The translations under genes were made by a program, and so were the position numbers. From REEB506 sp049317545 (lineage in GTDB: Bacteria; Pseudomonadota; Alphaproteobacteria; Caulobacterales; Aquidulcibacteraceae): DNA of 64,000 bases. Under the pieces are notes generated by a model that did no database searches, had not been told where the DNA came from, and saw nothing but the letters and a program-made list of their open reading frames with translations. The DNA lies in assembly GCA_049317545.1 (NCBI GenBank), contig JBMOIB010000003.1, forward strand, positions 28,067-92,066, written 5' to 3'. Of this stretch, positions 44,493 to 54,664 are shown piece by piece; position 1 is the stretch's first letter; every line of letters starts with the position of its first letter.

Positions 44493-47206
44493 GTGACAGA
44501 CATCGTCGACGACAACGATCCGCCCGCCAAAGAGCCGCCCCGTGGCATTGCGCCCATGGCGATCGAGGAGGAGCTGAAGCGCTCCTACCTTGATTACGCC
44601 ATGAGCGTGATCGTCTCGCGCGCGCTCCCTGACGTTCGAGACGGCCTCAAGCCCGTCCACCGCCGCATCCTGTTCGGCATGGACGAGGCCGGCAACACGC
44701 CGGACAAATCCTATCGCAAGAGCGCAAACACCGTCGGTGAAGTGATGGGTCGCTACCATCCGCACGGCGACAGCGCGATCTACGATTCGCTCGTGCGCAT
44801 GGCCCAGGACTTCTCTATGGGCCTGCCGCTGATCGACGGGCAGGGCAATTTCGGCTCGATCGACGGCGATCCGCCGGCGGCCATGCGCTACACCGAGAGC
44901 CGCCTCGCGAAGGCTGCGGCGTATCTGTTGGCCGACATCGACGAAGACACCGTCGAGTTCCAGGAAAACTACGACGGCTCCCGCCGCGAACCGACCGTGC
45001 TGCCTGCGCGCTACCCGAACCTGCTGGTCAACGGGGCGGGCGGCATCGCCGTCGGCATGGCGACGAACATCCCGCCGCACAATCTCGCCGAAGTCATCGA
45101 CGCCGCTTTCGCGATGATGGACCAGCCCGACATCAGCGATTCCGAGCTGTTGGAGATCATTCCGGGTCCGGACTTTCCGACCGGCGGCGAAATCCTCGGT
45201 CGCGGCGGCGCGCGCATGGCGCTGCTCACCGGCCGTGGCTCCGTGGCGATCCGCGCCAAGTACTCGATCGAGACGATCAAGGGCCGCGAGGCGCTGGTCT
45301 TCACTGAGATTCCCTATCAGGTGAACAAATCCTCGATCGTCGATCGCATCGGCGAACTGGTGCGCGAGAAGAAGATCGAGGGCGTTTCGGATCTGCGCGA
45401 CGAGAGCAATCGGTTCGGCATCCGCGTCGTCATCGAACTCAAGCGCGACGCCGTCGCCGACGTCGTTCTGAATCAGGTGTTTCGCTACACCCAGCTGCAA
45501 TCGTCGTTCGGCGTGAACATGCTGGCGCTGAACGGCGGCCGCCCCGAACAGATGGGCCTGCGCGCAATGCTGCAGGCGTTCTTGTCGTTCCGGGAATCGG
45601 TCGTCACGCGGCGCACCAAGTTCCGTCTCGCCAAGGCGCGGCGGCGCGGGCACGAGACGGTCGGCCTCGCGATCGCCATTCCGAACATCGACGAAGTCAT
45701 CCGCCTGATCCGCGAATCCGACGGCCGCGACGACGCCAAGACCCAGCTCATGGCGCGCCCCTGGCCGGTCGGCGACATGGAGCCGCTTGTGGCCCTGATC
45801 GCCGATCCGCGCTCGACGATCGACGCCGCCGGCGAGATCCGGCTCTCCGAAGAACAGGCGCTCGCGATCGTCGATCTGCGTCTGCACCGCCTGAGCCGCC
45901 TTGGCCGTGAAGAGATCACCAAGACCGCGGAGGAAATCGCCCGGGAGATCCAGGAGCTTCTCGACATCCTCGGCTCGCGCGAGCGCATCCTGCAGATCAT
46001 CCGCACCGAACTGGCGGAAGTGAAGACGCTGTTCGGCGTCCCGCGCCGCACGGCCTTCTCCGAAGCCGACGGCGACATCGACGACGAGAGCCTGATCCCG
46101 CGCGAGGACATGGTCGTGACCGTGACGCACGGCGGTTACGTGAAGCGCACGCCCTTGTCGGAATACCGGACGCAGCGCCGAGGCGGCAAAGGCAAGTCCG
46201 GCATGGTCACCAAGGACGAGGATTTCGTCACCAGGTTGTTCGTCGCCTCGACGCATACGCCGATCCTGTTCTTCTCGTCGGCCGGCATGGTCTACAAGAT
46301 GAAGGTCTGGCGCCTGCCGCAGGGCGATCCGCGGACCAAGGGCCGCGCGCTGATCAACCTTTTGCCGCTGGAAGCCGGCGAGACGATCACCTCGGTCATG
46401 GCGCTGCCGGAGGATGAGGGCGATTGGGCGACGCTCGACGTGATGTTCGCCACCCGCTCGGGCGGCGTGCGCCGCAACAAGCTCTCCGACTTCACGCAGG
46501 TGAACCGCGCCGGCAAGATCGCCATGAAGCCCGATGAGGGCGACGGCATCGTCGCGGTCGAGATCTGCACCGAGGACGACGACATCCTCCTCACCACCGC
46601 CAACGCCCAATGCATCCGCTTCCAGGTGACCGACGTCCGCGTCTTTTCGGGCCGCACCTCGACCGGCGTGCGCGGGATCGATCTCAAAGAGGACGATCGC
46701 GTGATCGGGATGGCGGTGCTGCGCCATGTCGACGTCACGCCCGCGGAAGCGCGCGAATATCAACGCCGCGCCCGCGCGGGCGAAGAGGCCGAGGTTGAAG
46801 TCGAAGGCGATGACGACGGCGTGGAAAGCGCGTCGGGCCCGATGGCCTTTGAGCGTCAGATGGAGCTCTCCGCGCGCGAGCAGTTCATCCTCACCATCAC
46901 TTCGGACGGCATCGGCAAGCGGGCCTCTTCCTATGAGTACCGGGTCACCGGGCGCGGCGGCAAAGGCCTGATCGCCCATCGCCTGAGCGGCAAGGACGCG
47001 CGGCTTACGGCCTCGTTCCCCGTGCTCGACAGCGAGGAATTGTTGCTCGTCACGGATCGCGGCCAGCTCATCCGGATGCCGGTCGATCAGATCCGCATCG
47101 GCGGTCGCGCAACGCAGGGCGTGATCCTGGTGCGCACGGCCGAAGATGAACATGTCGTCGCGGCCGAGCGGCTGCAGGACGTTGGCGAGGATACCGGAGG
47201 CGCCGC

Positions 47207-47210
<4 letters not shown>
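44493..47210 (+). CDS. gyrA: DNA gyrase subunit A
   Basis: A 905-residue type II topoisomerase subunit. The winged-helix core starts IEEELKRSYLDYAMSVIVSR; the catalytic tyrosine is Y133 in MRYTESRLAK. In the quinolone-resistance region the positions matching E. coli S83 and D87 are Ser and Asp (HPHGDSAIYDSL), the usual sensitive form. The C-terminal beta-pinwheel carries GyrA boxes such as RRGGKGKSG and GRGGKGLIA. I choose GTG at 44493 (VTDIVDDND, then PRGIAPMAIEEE), which matches family N-termini; a TTG 30 bases upstream and the ATG at MAIEEE are alternatives. It overlaps coaD by four bases. Confidence 0.97.
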
Positions 47211-47700
<490 letters not shown>

Positions 47701-47704
<4 letters not shown>

Positions 47705-48591
47705 TGAAATCCATTCTCGCCGCTCTTGCAATCGCGTTCGTCGCGCTTGCGCCCGCGTCGCCGGCGACCGCGCAGGTTCCGGACGCAGCGTCCTGGCGTG
47801 CACTCGATCCCGAGAACACGCTCTACATTGACACGATCCACGGTCGCGTCGTCGTCGAACTCTATCCCGAGATCGCGCCACGCCACGTCGAACAGATCAA
47901 GACGCTGGCGTCGCGCCGCTTTTTTGATGGGCTCAAGTTCCATCGCGTCATCGAAAATTTCATGGCGCAGGGCGGCGACCCGAAGGGCGACGGCACCGGC
48001 GCCTCGGACCTTCCCGACGTGCCCGGGGAATTCATTTTCCGGCGCGGCATGGACATGCCCTTCATCGAGGCCGCCTTTCAGGGCGGCGCGCGGCTGGGCT
48101 TCTACAAGGCGCTGCCGATCGTCAGCCAGCCTGACCAGATGATGGCGATCACCAAGGACGGCAAGGCAAGCGCCTGGGGTCTGCATTGTCCGGGCGTCGC
48201 CTCGATGGCGCGCGGCGAAGATCCCAACAGCGCCAATTCGCAATTCTTCCTGATGCGCGCCGCCTATCCCTCGCTCGACAAGCGCTACTCGATCTGGGGG
48301 CGTGTGATCTGGGGGCAGGATTCGGTGCTGAAGCTCGCCGTCGGCGAACCGCCCGCGAAGCCGGATGTCATGACCCAGGTCCGCGTCGCCGCCAACCTGC
48401 CCGATTCCGAGCGCGCGCCGATCTACGTGATGCGCACAGAAAGCCCTGCGTTTCGCAAGGTGATCGAAGATACCCGCAAAGCGCGCGGCGCCGATTTCTC
48501 GGTCTGCGATGTTCAGGTTCCGGTGCGCGTGCCGCGCACCGCCGACGACAAAAAGGAGCGTCCGTGGTGGCGAGTGATTCCCCTATTCTGA
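47701..48591 (+). CDS. Exported cyclophilin-type peptidyl-prolyl isomerase, long form
   Basis: A 296-residue protein with a signal peptide (to about residue 26, SPATAQ), then a cyclophilin domain: TIHGRVVVELYPEIAPRHVE, FHRVIENFMAQGGDPKGDG and SMARGEDPNSANSQFFLM with the active-site residues. About 60 extra residues are inserted between the two halves (EFIFRRGMDMPFIEAAFQGG), and the C-terminus extends beyond the fold with two cysteines (one in HCPGV, one in SVCDVQ). It catalyses proline isomerisation in the periplasm. It overlaps coaD by four bases and the next gene by 28 bases. Confidence 0.92.
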
Positions 48592-49022
48592 TTATGAAAC
48601 TCGACGCGGGCGACGTGACGATCCGGCTGCGCCCGGACCTCGCGCCTGGGCACGTTGAGCGCATCACGACGCTGTCGAACGAAGGCTTCTACGACGGCGT
48701 GGTGTTCCATCGCGTCATCGAAGGCTTCATGGCCCAGGGCGGCGACCCGACCGGGCGCGGCACCGGCGGCTCGAAACTGCCGAACCTCAAGGCCGAGTTC
48801 TCCAAGGAACGGCATGTGCGGGGCGTCTGCTCGATGGCGCGCACGCCCGATCCGAACAGCGCGAACTCGCAATTCTTCATTTGCCTGGACGACGCAACGT
48901 TCCTCGACGGCCAATACACCGTCTGGGGCGAAGTCACGGCCGGCATGGAGCATGTCGACGCGCTGCCGAAAGGCGAGCCGCCGCGGAACCCCGGCAAGAT
49001 CATTTCGATGCGGGTGGGGTGA
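48564..49022 (+). CDS. Cytoplasmic cyclophilin-type peptidyl-prolyl isomerase
   Basis: A 152-residue single-domain cyclophilin without signal peptide. FHRVIEGFMAQGGDPTGRG and SMARTPDPNSANSQFFICL carry the active site. I choose the GTG at 48564, which has AAGGAG five bases upstream and gives the family N-terminus VVASDSPILIMKLDAG; the ATG at 48594 would cut off a strand. The start lies 28 bases inside the preceding gene. This pair of one exported and one cytoplasmic isomerase is common in alphaproteobacteria. Confidence 0.92.
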   Translation: MVASDSPILIMKLDAGDVTIRLRPDLAPGHVERITTLSNEGFYDGVVFHRVIEGFMAQGGDPTGRGTGGSKLPNLKAEFSKERHVRGVCSMARTPDPNSANSQFFICLDDATFLDGQYTVWGEVTAGMEHVDALPKGEPPRNPGKIISMRVG

Positions 49023-49026
49023 TCGT

Positions 49027-49313
49027 CCCTCTTCCCTTGTGGGAGAGGGTGGATCGCGGGCGCAGCCCGCGAGACGGGTGAGGGGTGTTGAGGCTTGCGT
49101 TCGAATATGAGGGATCACCCCTCATCCGGCCCTTCGGGCCACCTTCTCCCACAAGGGGAGAAGGAAGCCACGGCCCCTCTCCCCTTGTGGGAGAGGGTGG
49201 ATTGCAGGCGCAGCCTGCGAGACGGGTGAGGGGTGTTGGCGCTTCGTCCCGAGATATTGGGGTTCACCCCTCATTCGGCGCGCCGCGCCTCCTTCTTCCA
49301 CAGGGGCGGAAGG
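49027..49313. repeat. Cluster of four REP-like palindromic elements
   Basis: The 328-base gap between the cyclophilin and queA holds four copies of the element also found after thiG: 49027-49088 (plus orientation), 49116-49164 (inverted), 49175-49234 (plus) and 49264-49313 (inverted, degenerate). Each contains a CCCTTGTGGGAGA stem and a second stem, for example GCGGGCGCAGCCCGC or GGCCCTTCGGGCC, and ends in GAGGGGTG. Apart from these I see no gene or clear promoter in the gap. Confidence 0.85.
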
Positions 49314-49350
49314 GCTCTTTTAGGCAGCGACGCCGCCAGAACTGCATCCC

Positions 49351-50412
49351 ATGAACGTCGCCGACTTCAACTTCACGCTTCCGGAAGACCTCATCGCGTT
49401 GCGCCCTGCGCGTCCGCGCGATAGCGCGCGGCTGTTGCACGTCGCGCCCGATGCGCCCGTCGAGGACCGCACCGTGCGCGATCTTCCATCACTCCTGAGG
49501 CCAGGCGACGTCCTGGTGTTCAACGACACGCGCGTGATCCACGCCGCGCTCGCGGGCGTGCGACCGGCGCGCGGCGACGACGGCCTGGACGTCAGCGTGC
49601 AAGTCAATTTGCACAAGCGCGTCGATGCGCGGTCCTGGCGCGCCTTTGCGCGGCCGGGAAAACGCCTGCGGCCAGGCGATCGGATCGCATTCGACGCCGG
49701 CCTCGATGCGGAACTCGCGGAAAAGGGCGAGGGCGGCGATCTGCTTCTCCGCTTCAATGCGTCCGGGCCCGACCTCGACGCGGCGATTGCGCGCGCCGGC
49801 CGCGCGCCGCTGCCGCCTTACATCGCCGATCGCCGCGCGCCAGATTCAGACGACGATGCCGATTACCAAACCATCTTTGCGGCGCGCGACGGCTCGGTCG
49901 CGGCGCCGACCGCCGGGCTGCACTTCACGCCAACGCTCCTACAGCGCCTCGACGATCTCGGAATCGAACGGCATTTCGTGACGCTGCATGTCGGCGCGGG
50001 AACATTTCTTCCGGTGAAGACGGACAATCCCGACGACCACGTCATGCATGCCGAATGGCGTGAGGTCCCGGGCGCAGTCGCCGACGCCGTGAATGCGGCG
50101 CGCTCCAGCAGACGCCGGATCATCGCGATTGGAACAACGGCGCTGCGCACGCTGGAAAGCGCGGTCGACGCCGCCGGCGCGCTCCGCGCGGTCGCCGGCG
50201 AGACCGATATTTTCATCCGGCCGGGCTTTGCGTTCCGCATTTGCGACGGGCTTTGGACGAACTTCCATTTGCCGCGCTCAACGCTGTTCATGTTGGTCTG
50301 CGCCTTCGCCGGCACGGCGCGCATGCAGGCCGCCTATGCGCACGCGATCGCCCAGCGCTATCGGTTCTATTCCTATGGCGACGCCTCTCTCCTGTGGCGG
50401 CCCCATGGCTGA
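49351..50412 (+). CDS. queA: S-adenosylmethionine:tRNA ribosyltransferase-isomerase
   Basis: A 353-residue enzyme that adds the epoxycyclopentane ring to the queuosine precursor on tRNA. Family segments are DFNFTLPEDLIALRPARPRD at the N-terminus, DVLVFNDTRVIHA, DDADYQTIFAARDGSVAAPT, HVGAGTFLPVKTD and GTTALRTLESA, then TDIFIRPGFAFRICDG. Length is typical. It overlaps tgt by eight bases, so the two queuosine genes are co-translated. Confidence 0.96.
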   Translation: MNVADFNFTLPEDLIALRPARPRDSARLLHVAPDAPVEDRTVRDLPSLLRPGDVLVFNDTRVIHAALAGVRPARGDDGLDVSVQVNLHKRVDARSWRAFARPGKRLRPGDRIAFDAGLDAELAEKGEGGDLLLRFNASGPDLDAAIARAGRAPLPPYIADRRAPDSDDDADYQTIFAARDGSVAAPTAGLHFTPTLLQRLDDLGIERHFVTLHVGAGTFLPVKTDNPDDHVMHAEWREVPGAVADAVNAARSSRRRIIAIGTTALRTLESAVDAAGALRAVAGETDIFIRPGFAFRICDGLWTNFHLPRSTLFMLVCAFAGTARMQAAYAHAIAQRYRFYSYGDASLLWRPHG

Positions 50413-51523
50413 GTTCCCGTTCCATCTCGACGCGACGGACGGCGCGGCGCGAACGGGGCGGCTCGTCACGACGCGGGGCCTCATCCGCACGCCCGCCTTC
50501 ATGCCGGTCGGCACGGCGGCGACCGTCAAGGGCCTGCTTGTCGATCAGGTGCGCTCGACCGGCGCGGACGTCATTCTCGGCAACACCTATCACCTCATGC
50601 TGCGCCCGACGGCCGAGCGCGTCGCGCGCCTCGGCGGCCTGCATCGGTTCATGCTCTGGGACGGGCCGATCCTCACCGACAGCGGCGGCTTTCAGGTGTT
50701 TTCGCTCGCCGGCCTGCGCACCATGCGCGAGGAGGGCGTGGAGTTCCGCTCCCACCTCGACGGCTCAAAGCATCATCTCTCGCCCGAGCGCTCGATCGAA
50801 ATCCAGGCCGAGCTGCTGGGCGCCGACATCGTCATGCAGCTCGACGAATGCACCCCTCATCCGGCAACCCATGACGTGGCCGCGACCTCGCTGCGGCTCT
50901 CGGCGCGCTGGGGCGCGCGTTCGAAGGCCGCGTTCGGCGACCGTGAGCGGCAGGCGCTGTTCGGCATCGTCCAGGGTTCGACCTATCCCGATCTACGCCG
51001 CGAGAGCGCCGAGCGGCTGCTCGAGATCGGCTTCGACGGCTACGCGATCGGCGGGCTGGCGGTCGGCGAGGGCCGCGCCGCGATGCTGGAGACGATCGAG
51101 GCGACCGAGCCGTTCCTGCCGCGCGCGCGCCCGCGCTACCTCATGGGCGTGGGCAAGCCGATCGATCTCGTCGAGGCGGTGGCGCGCGGCGTCGATATGT
51201 TCGACTGCGTGTTGCCGACGCGCTCCGGACGTCACGGGCAAGCGTGGTCCGATCGCGGTCCCATCAACCTCAAGAACGCCCGCTTCCAGGAAGACGATCA
51301 GCCGCTCGATCCGAGCCTGTCATGCCCGGCGAGCGCGCTCTATTCGAAGGCCTATCTGCACCATCTCGTGCGCGCCGAGGAATTACTCGGCCAGGTGCTG
51401 CTCTCTTGGCACAACATCGCCTATTACCAGGACCTTATGGCGCGCATGCGCGCAGCGATCGCCGACGGCCAGTTTGCGGCGTTCGCGGCGGCGTTTCGGG
51501 CCGGGCTTGAAGATAAAACCTGA
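50405..51523 (+). CDS. tgt: Queuine tRNA-ribosyltransferase, atypical zinc site
   Basis: A 372-residue tRNA-guanine transglycosylase that swaps G34 for preQ1 in Asp, Asn, His and Tyr tRNAs. The catalytic aspartates are D92 in PILTDSGGFQV and D267 in DMFDCVLPTR. FGIVQGSTY and GGLAVGEG are further signatures. The C-terminal zinc site normally reads CxCxxC then a late His. Here residues 302-313 read DPSLSCPASALY: only C307 remains, with L305 and S310 at the other two cysteines; the His is kept (H336). The DNA frame is continuous, so this is not a frameshift. Whether zinc still binds is unclear. Confidence 0.93.
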   Translation: MAEFPFHLDATDGAARTGRLVTTRGLIRTPAFMPVGTAATVKGLLVDQVRSTGADVILGNTYHLMLRPTAERVARLGGLHRFMLWDGPILTDSGGFQVFSLAGLRTMREEGVEFRSHLDGSKHHLSPERSIEIQAELLGADIVMQLDECTPHPATHDVAATSLRLSARWGARSKAAFGDRERQALFGIVQGSTYPDLRRESAERLLEIGFDGYAIGGLAVGEGRAAMLETIEATEPFLPRARPRYLMGVGKPIDLVEAVARGVDMFDCVLPTRSGRHGQAWSDRGPINLKNARFQEDDQPLDPSLSCPASALYSKAYLHHLVRAEELLGQVLLSWHNIAYYQDLMARMRAAIADGQFAAFAAAFRAGLEDKT

Positions 51524-51529
51524 AGCGCC

Positions 51530-52135
51530 TCAGCGCGGCGCCGGGCGGACCAATTGCGCCCCGGCTGCGGGTTCGGGCTCCGGTGGCGGCGGCAGGACGC
51601 CAGGGCAGCCGAGCGCGGCGCCATAGCCGCGCAGAAACGCCCGCCGCGTGTGACCCAGCTCGACCGCGCGCGCGACTTTGCGGGCGGCAGCGTCCGCGCC
51701 GCTGGCTTTGCGGATCCAGCCGCGAAACGGGATGACGCTTTCGACGGCGCCCTGGGCCGCATCGACGGTCGCATTGGCGGCCATGTCGCCGCCCTGGTCG
51801 CCCATGCTCTTCTTGCCCTTGACGCGATAGTCCTCAACGCCGAGGGCGCCGTCCAGGCCGCCGAGCTGATAGGTGACTTCAACGCACGAGCCGCCGAGCG
51901 ATCCGACCGCATAGGGATATTTGATCGCGGCGAGCACCGGCGGCACTTCCGGGCGCACAAGGCCGACGTCCTTGAATGGCGTGATTGCGGCCTCGCCGAT
52001 GCCCTTTCGCGCGGTGTCGACGCGATCGCCCATCGTTCGACGGTCAGGCGCGGGTTCCGGCGCGGGCTCGGCCCGATGTGCGCAGGCGCCCAAGACAAGA
52101 CTGACGCCGACGGCGCCGAGGACACTGATCCGCAT
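51530..52135 (-). CDS. Predicted lipoprotein of unknown function
   Basis: A 201-residue protein with a clear lipoprotein signal (MRISVLGAVGVSLVLGAC, lipobox VLGAC). The mature N-terminus is Pro/Glu-rich. The rest has no motif I recognise; GGSCVEVTYQLGGLDGALG and a C-terminal FLRGYGAALGC carry two more cysteines. GGAG precedes the ATG by nine bases. It converges on tgt (six bases) and is divergent from hrpB. Probably envelope-located; function unknown. Confidence 0.7.
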   Translation of the reverse strand: MRISVLGAVGVSLVLGACAHRAEPAPEPAPDRRTMGDRVDTARKGIGEAAITPFKDVGLVRPEVPPVLAAIKYPYAVGSLGGSCVEVTYQLGGLDGALGVEDYRVKGKKSMGDQGGDMAANATVDAAQGAVESVIPFRGWIRKASGADAAARKVARAVELGHTRRAFLRGYGAALGCPGVLPPPPEPEPAAGAQLVRPAPR

Positions 52136-52192
52136 GTTCCCTCTCCGCAGCGCGTTCTACCAATTCCCCGGACCGCACGCCATAAATCCGCA

Positions 52193-54655
52193 GTGACTTC
52201 GCTCGTGCCAGACTTCGCCTATCCCGTCGATGCCGTCGCGCCCGAACTGGCGGCTGCGCTGGAACGCGGCAACGCGGCCGTCCTTGTTGCGCCGCCCGGG
52301 GCGGGCAAGACGACCCGTATTCCGCCGGTGCTCGCGGCGGCGGACTGGGCGGCAGGGCGGCGCATCATCCTTTTGTCGCCGCGACGGATCGCAGCGCGCG
52401 CCGCCGCGGCCCGAATGGCTGCGGAGATGGGCGAAACGGTTGGCGGCGTGGTGGGCTACCGCGTGCGCCTGGAGACGCGCGTCAGCGCGCGCACGCGAAT
52501 CGAGGTCGTCACCGAAGGGGTCTTCACGCGGATGATCCTCGCCGATCCAGCTCTCGAAGGGATCGCCTGCGTCATCTTCGACGAGTTCCACGAGCGCAGT
52601 CTGGAGGGCGATCTGGGTCTCGCGTTGGCGCGCGACTGCCAGGAAGGTTTGCGCGAAGACCTGCGCATTCTCGTGATGTCGGCGACGCTCGACGCCGCGC
52701 GCGTGGCGCGCCTCCTCGGCGACGCTCCTGTGATCGAGGCGAAAGGGCGGATGCATCCGGTCGCATTGCGCCATGTCGGGCGCGAACCGCACGCGCCGAT
52801 CGAGCCGCAAATGGCCAAAATCATCGCCCGTGCGCTCGCGGCTGAAGAGGGCTCGGCGCTCGCGTTCTTGCCGGGCGCGCGCGAAATCGAGCGCACGGCG
52901 CAGGCCCTCGCCGATCTCGTCGCGCCCGACGTCGATCTGCATCCGCTCTTCGGCGCGATGGACGCGCGGGCGCAGGACGCCGCGATCCAGCCGGCGCCGA
53001 GCGGTCGGCGCAAAGTCGTGCTCGCCACCTCGATCGCCGAAACCAGCCTGACGATCGACGGTGTGCGGATCGTCGTGGACAGTGGCCTCGCGCGCCGACC
53101 AGTCTACGAGCCTGCGACGGGCCTATCCCGGTTGGAGACCGGGCGCGTCAGTCAGGCGAGCGCCGCCCAGCGCGCCGGCCGGGCGGGCCGCACGGCGCCC
53201 GGCGTGTGCTACCGACTATGGGACGAGCCGGAGACGCGCGCCTTCGCGCCGTTCGATCCGCCCGACATTCTGCAGGCCGACCTTTCGAGCTTGGCTCTGG
53301 ATCTCGCAGCCTGGGGCGTCGCCGATCCCAATATGCTCGCCTGGCTCGATCCGCCGCCGGTGGGCGCCTATGGCGAGGCGCGTGATCTCCTAACGGCGCT
53401 CGGCGCGCTCGACGTGGATTTCAGGATCACGCCGCATGGCCTGAGATTGTCCGCATTCGGACAAGAGCCGCGGGTTGCGCACATGGTTCTGGCCGCCGCC
53501 GAGCGCGGACATGGTCGCCTGGCTGGGCGCATCGCCATGGTCCTGACCGAGCAGGGGCTTGGCGGGCGCGATGCGGATGTGCGCCGGCGCCTGGAAACGT
53601 TCGCGCGCGACGCCGGCCAACGCGCGCGCGCCGCATTGAAAATGGCGGATGCGCTGGCCGACCGCGCCGGCGCGCGGCGGGACGAACAGATCGACGTCGA
53701 GGCGGCCGGCATCGTTCTGGCGCTCGCCTATCCCGACCGCGTCGCCAAGGCGCGCGACGGCAAGCCGGGCGAAGTTCTGATGGCGAGCGGTCGCGCCGCG
53801 GCGCTCGAGGCGACGGACGCCTTGGCGCGTGCGCCGTTCCTGGTCGTCGCCGACGCGCAGGGGCGCGCGGAACGGGCGCGCATCGCGCTGGCCGCGCCGA
53901 TCGCGCAGCGCGATGTCGAGGCCTTGTTCGCGGACAAGATCCAACGGATCGAGGACGCCATATTCGATCCCGCAACCGGCGCGGTGCGCCCGCGTCGGGC
54001 CCGCAAGCTCGGGCGCATCACGCTGAGCGAAGGGCCAGGAGACAGGCTTGCTCCGGAGGCGCGCGCGGCGGCGCTTGCAGACGCAGTTCGCAGTGGTGGG
54101 CTGGAGCTGCTGGACATGGCGGGCGCGGCGCAATTGCGCGCGCGCGTCGCGCTCCTGCGCGGTTTCGAGCCTGACGCCTGGCCAGACTGGAGCGAGGCGA
54201 CGCTCATCGCGCATTTGGACGATTGGCTTTTGCCCGCGCTCGCCGGCGCCGCGCGTCTCGGCGACGTCGACATTGCAGTCGCGCTTTCATCTACCCTCGA
54301 CTACGCCGCGCGGCGCCGTTTGGACGAACTTGCGCCGCAGCGCCTGCACACGCCCGCTGGGTCCGAGATCGCCATCGACTACACGAGTGAGGCCGGACCG
54401 GAATGGTCTGTCCGGTTGCAGGAATTGTTCGGGATGGCGCGACATCCCGCAGTCGCCGGCGGACGTGCGCCCCTCGTCGTGACCCTGCTTTCGCCGGCCC
54501 ATCGCCCGATCCAGACGACGCGAGATCTGCCCGGCTTCTGGACGGGTTCGTACGCCGACGTGCGCGCCGACATGCGCGGTCGCTATCCGAAACATCCCTG
54601 GCCGGACGATCCCTTGTCCGCCGAACCGACCCGTCGCGCGAAGCCCCGCGCCTGA
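52193..54655 (+). CDS. hrpB: ATP-dependent RNA helicase HrpB
   Basis: An 820-residue DExH helicase. Walker A is APPGAGKTTRIPP, motif II is IFDEFHERSLEGD, motif III MSATLDAARVA, and motif VI QRAGRAGRTAPG; a long HrpB-type C-terminal domain follows, ending TRDLPGFWTGSYADVRADMR and GRYPKHPWPDDP, the classical HrpB tail. Its physiological substrate is not established. I choose GTG at 52193; a second GTG at 52205 is also possible. The frame is open upstream over the divergent lipoprotein gene but nothing there is conserved. Confidence 0.94.
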   Translation: MTSLVPDFAYPVDAVAPELAAALERGNAAVLVAPPGAGKTTRIPPVLAAADWAAGRRIILLSPRRIAARAAAARMAAEMGETVGGVVGYRVRLETRVSARTRIEVVTEGVFTRMILADPALEGIACVIFDEFHERSLEGDLGLALARDCQEGLREDLRILVMSATLDAARVARLLGDAPVIEAKGRMHPVALRHVGREPHAPIEPQMAKIIARALAAEEGSALAFLPGAREIERTAQALADLVAPDVDLHPLFGAMDARAQDAAIQPAPSGRRKVVLATSIAETSLTIDGVRIVVDSGLARRPVYEPATGLSRLETGRVSQASAAQRAGRAGRTAPGVCYRLWDEPETRAFAPFDPPDILQADLSSLALDLAAWGVADPNMLAWLDPPPVGAYGEARDLLTALGALDVDFRITPHGLRLSAFGQEPRVAHMVLAAAERGHGRLAGRIAMVLTEQGLGGRDADVRRRLETFARDAGQRARAALKMADALADRAGARRDEQIDVEAAGIVLALAYPDRVAKARDGKPGEVLMASGRAAALEATDALARAPFLVVADAQGRAERARIALAAPIAQRDVEALFADKIQRIEDAIFDPATGAVRPRRARKLGRITLSEGPGDRLAPEARAAALADAVRSGGLELLDMAGAAQLRARVALLRGFEPDAWPDWSEATLIAHLDDWLLPALAGAARLGDVDIAVALSSTLDYAARRRLDELAPQRLHTPAGSEIAIDYTSEAGPEWSVRLQELFGMARHPAVAGGRAPLVVTLLSPAHRPIQTTRDLPGFWTGSYADVRADMRGRYPKHPWPDDPLSAEPTRRAKPRA

Positions 54656-54664
54656 GGAGACGAC

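Noticed and set aside
44340..47153. Long open frame antisense to gyrA
   Set aside because: GC-rich coding DNA leaves the opposite strand open; the translation is His/Arg/Asp-rich without family motifs.
51300..51345. Frameshift as the cause of the missing Tgt cysteines
   Set aside because: Both alternative frames give no CxCxxC pattern and the correct frame resumes immediately, so the change is by substitution.
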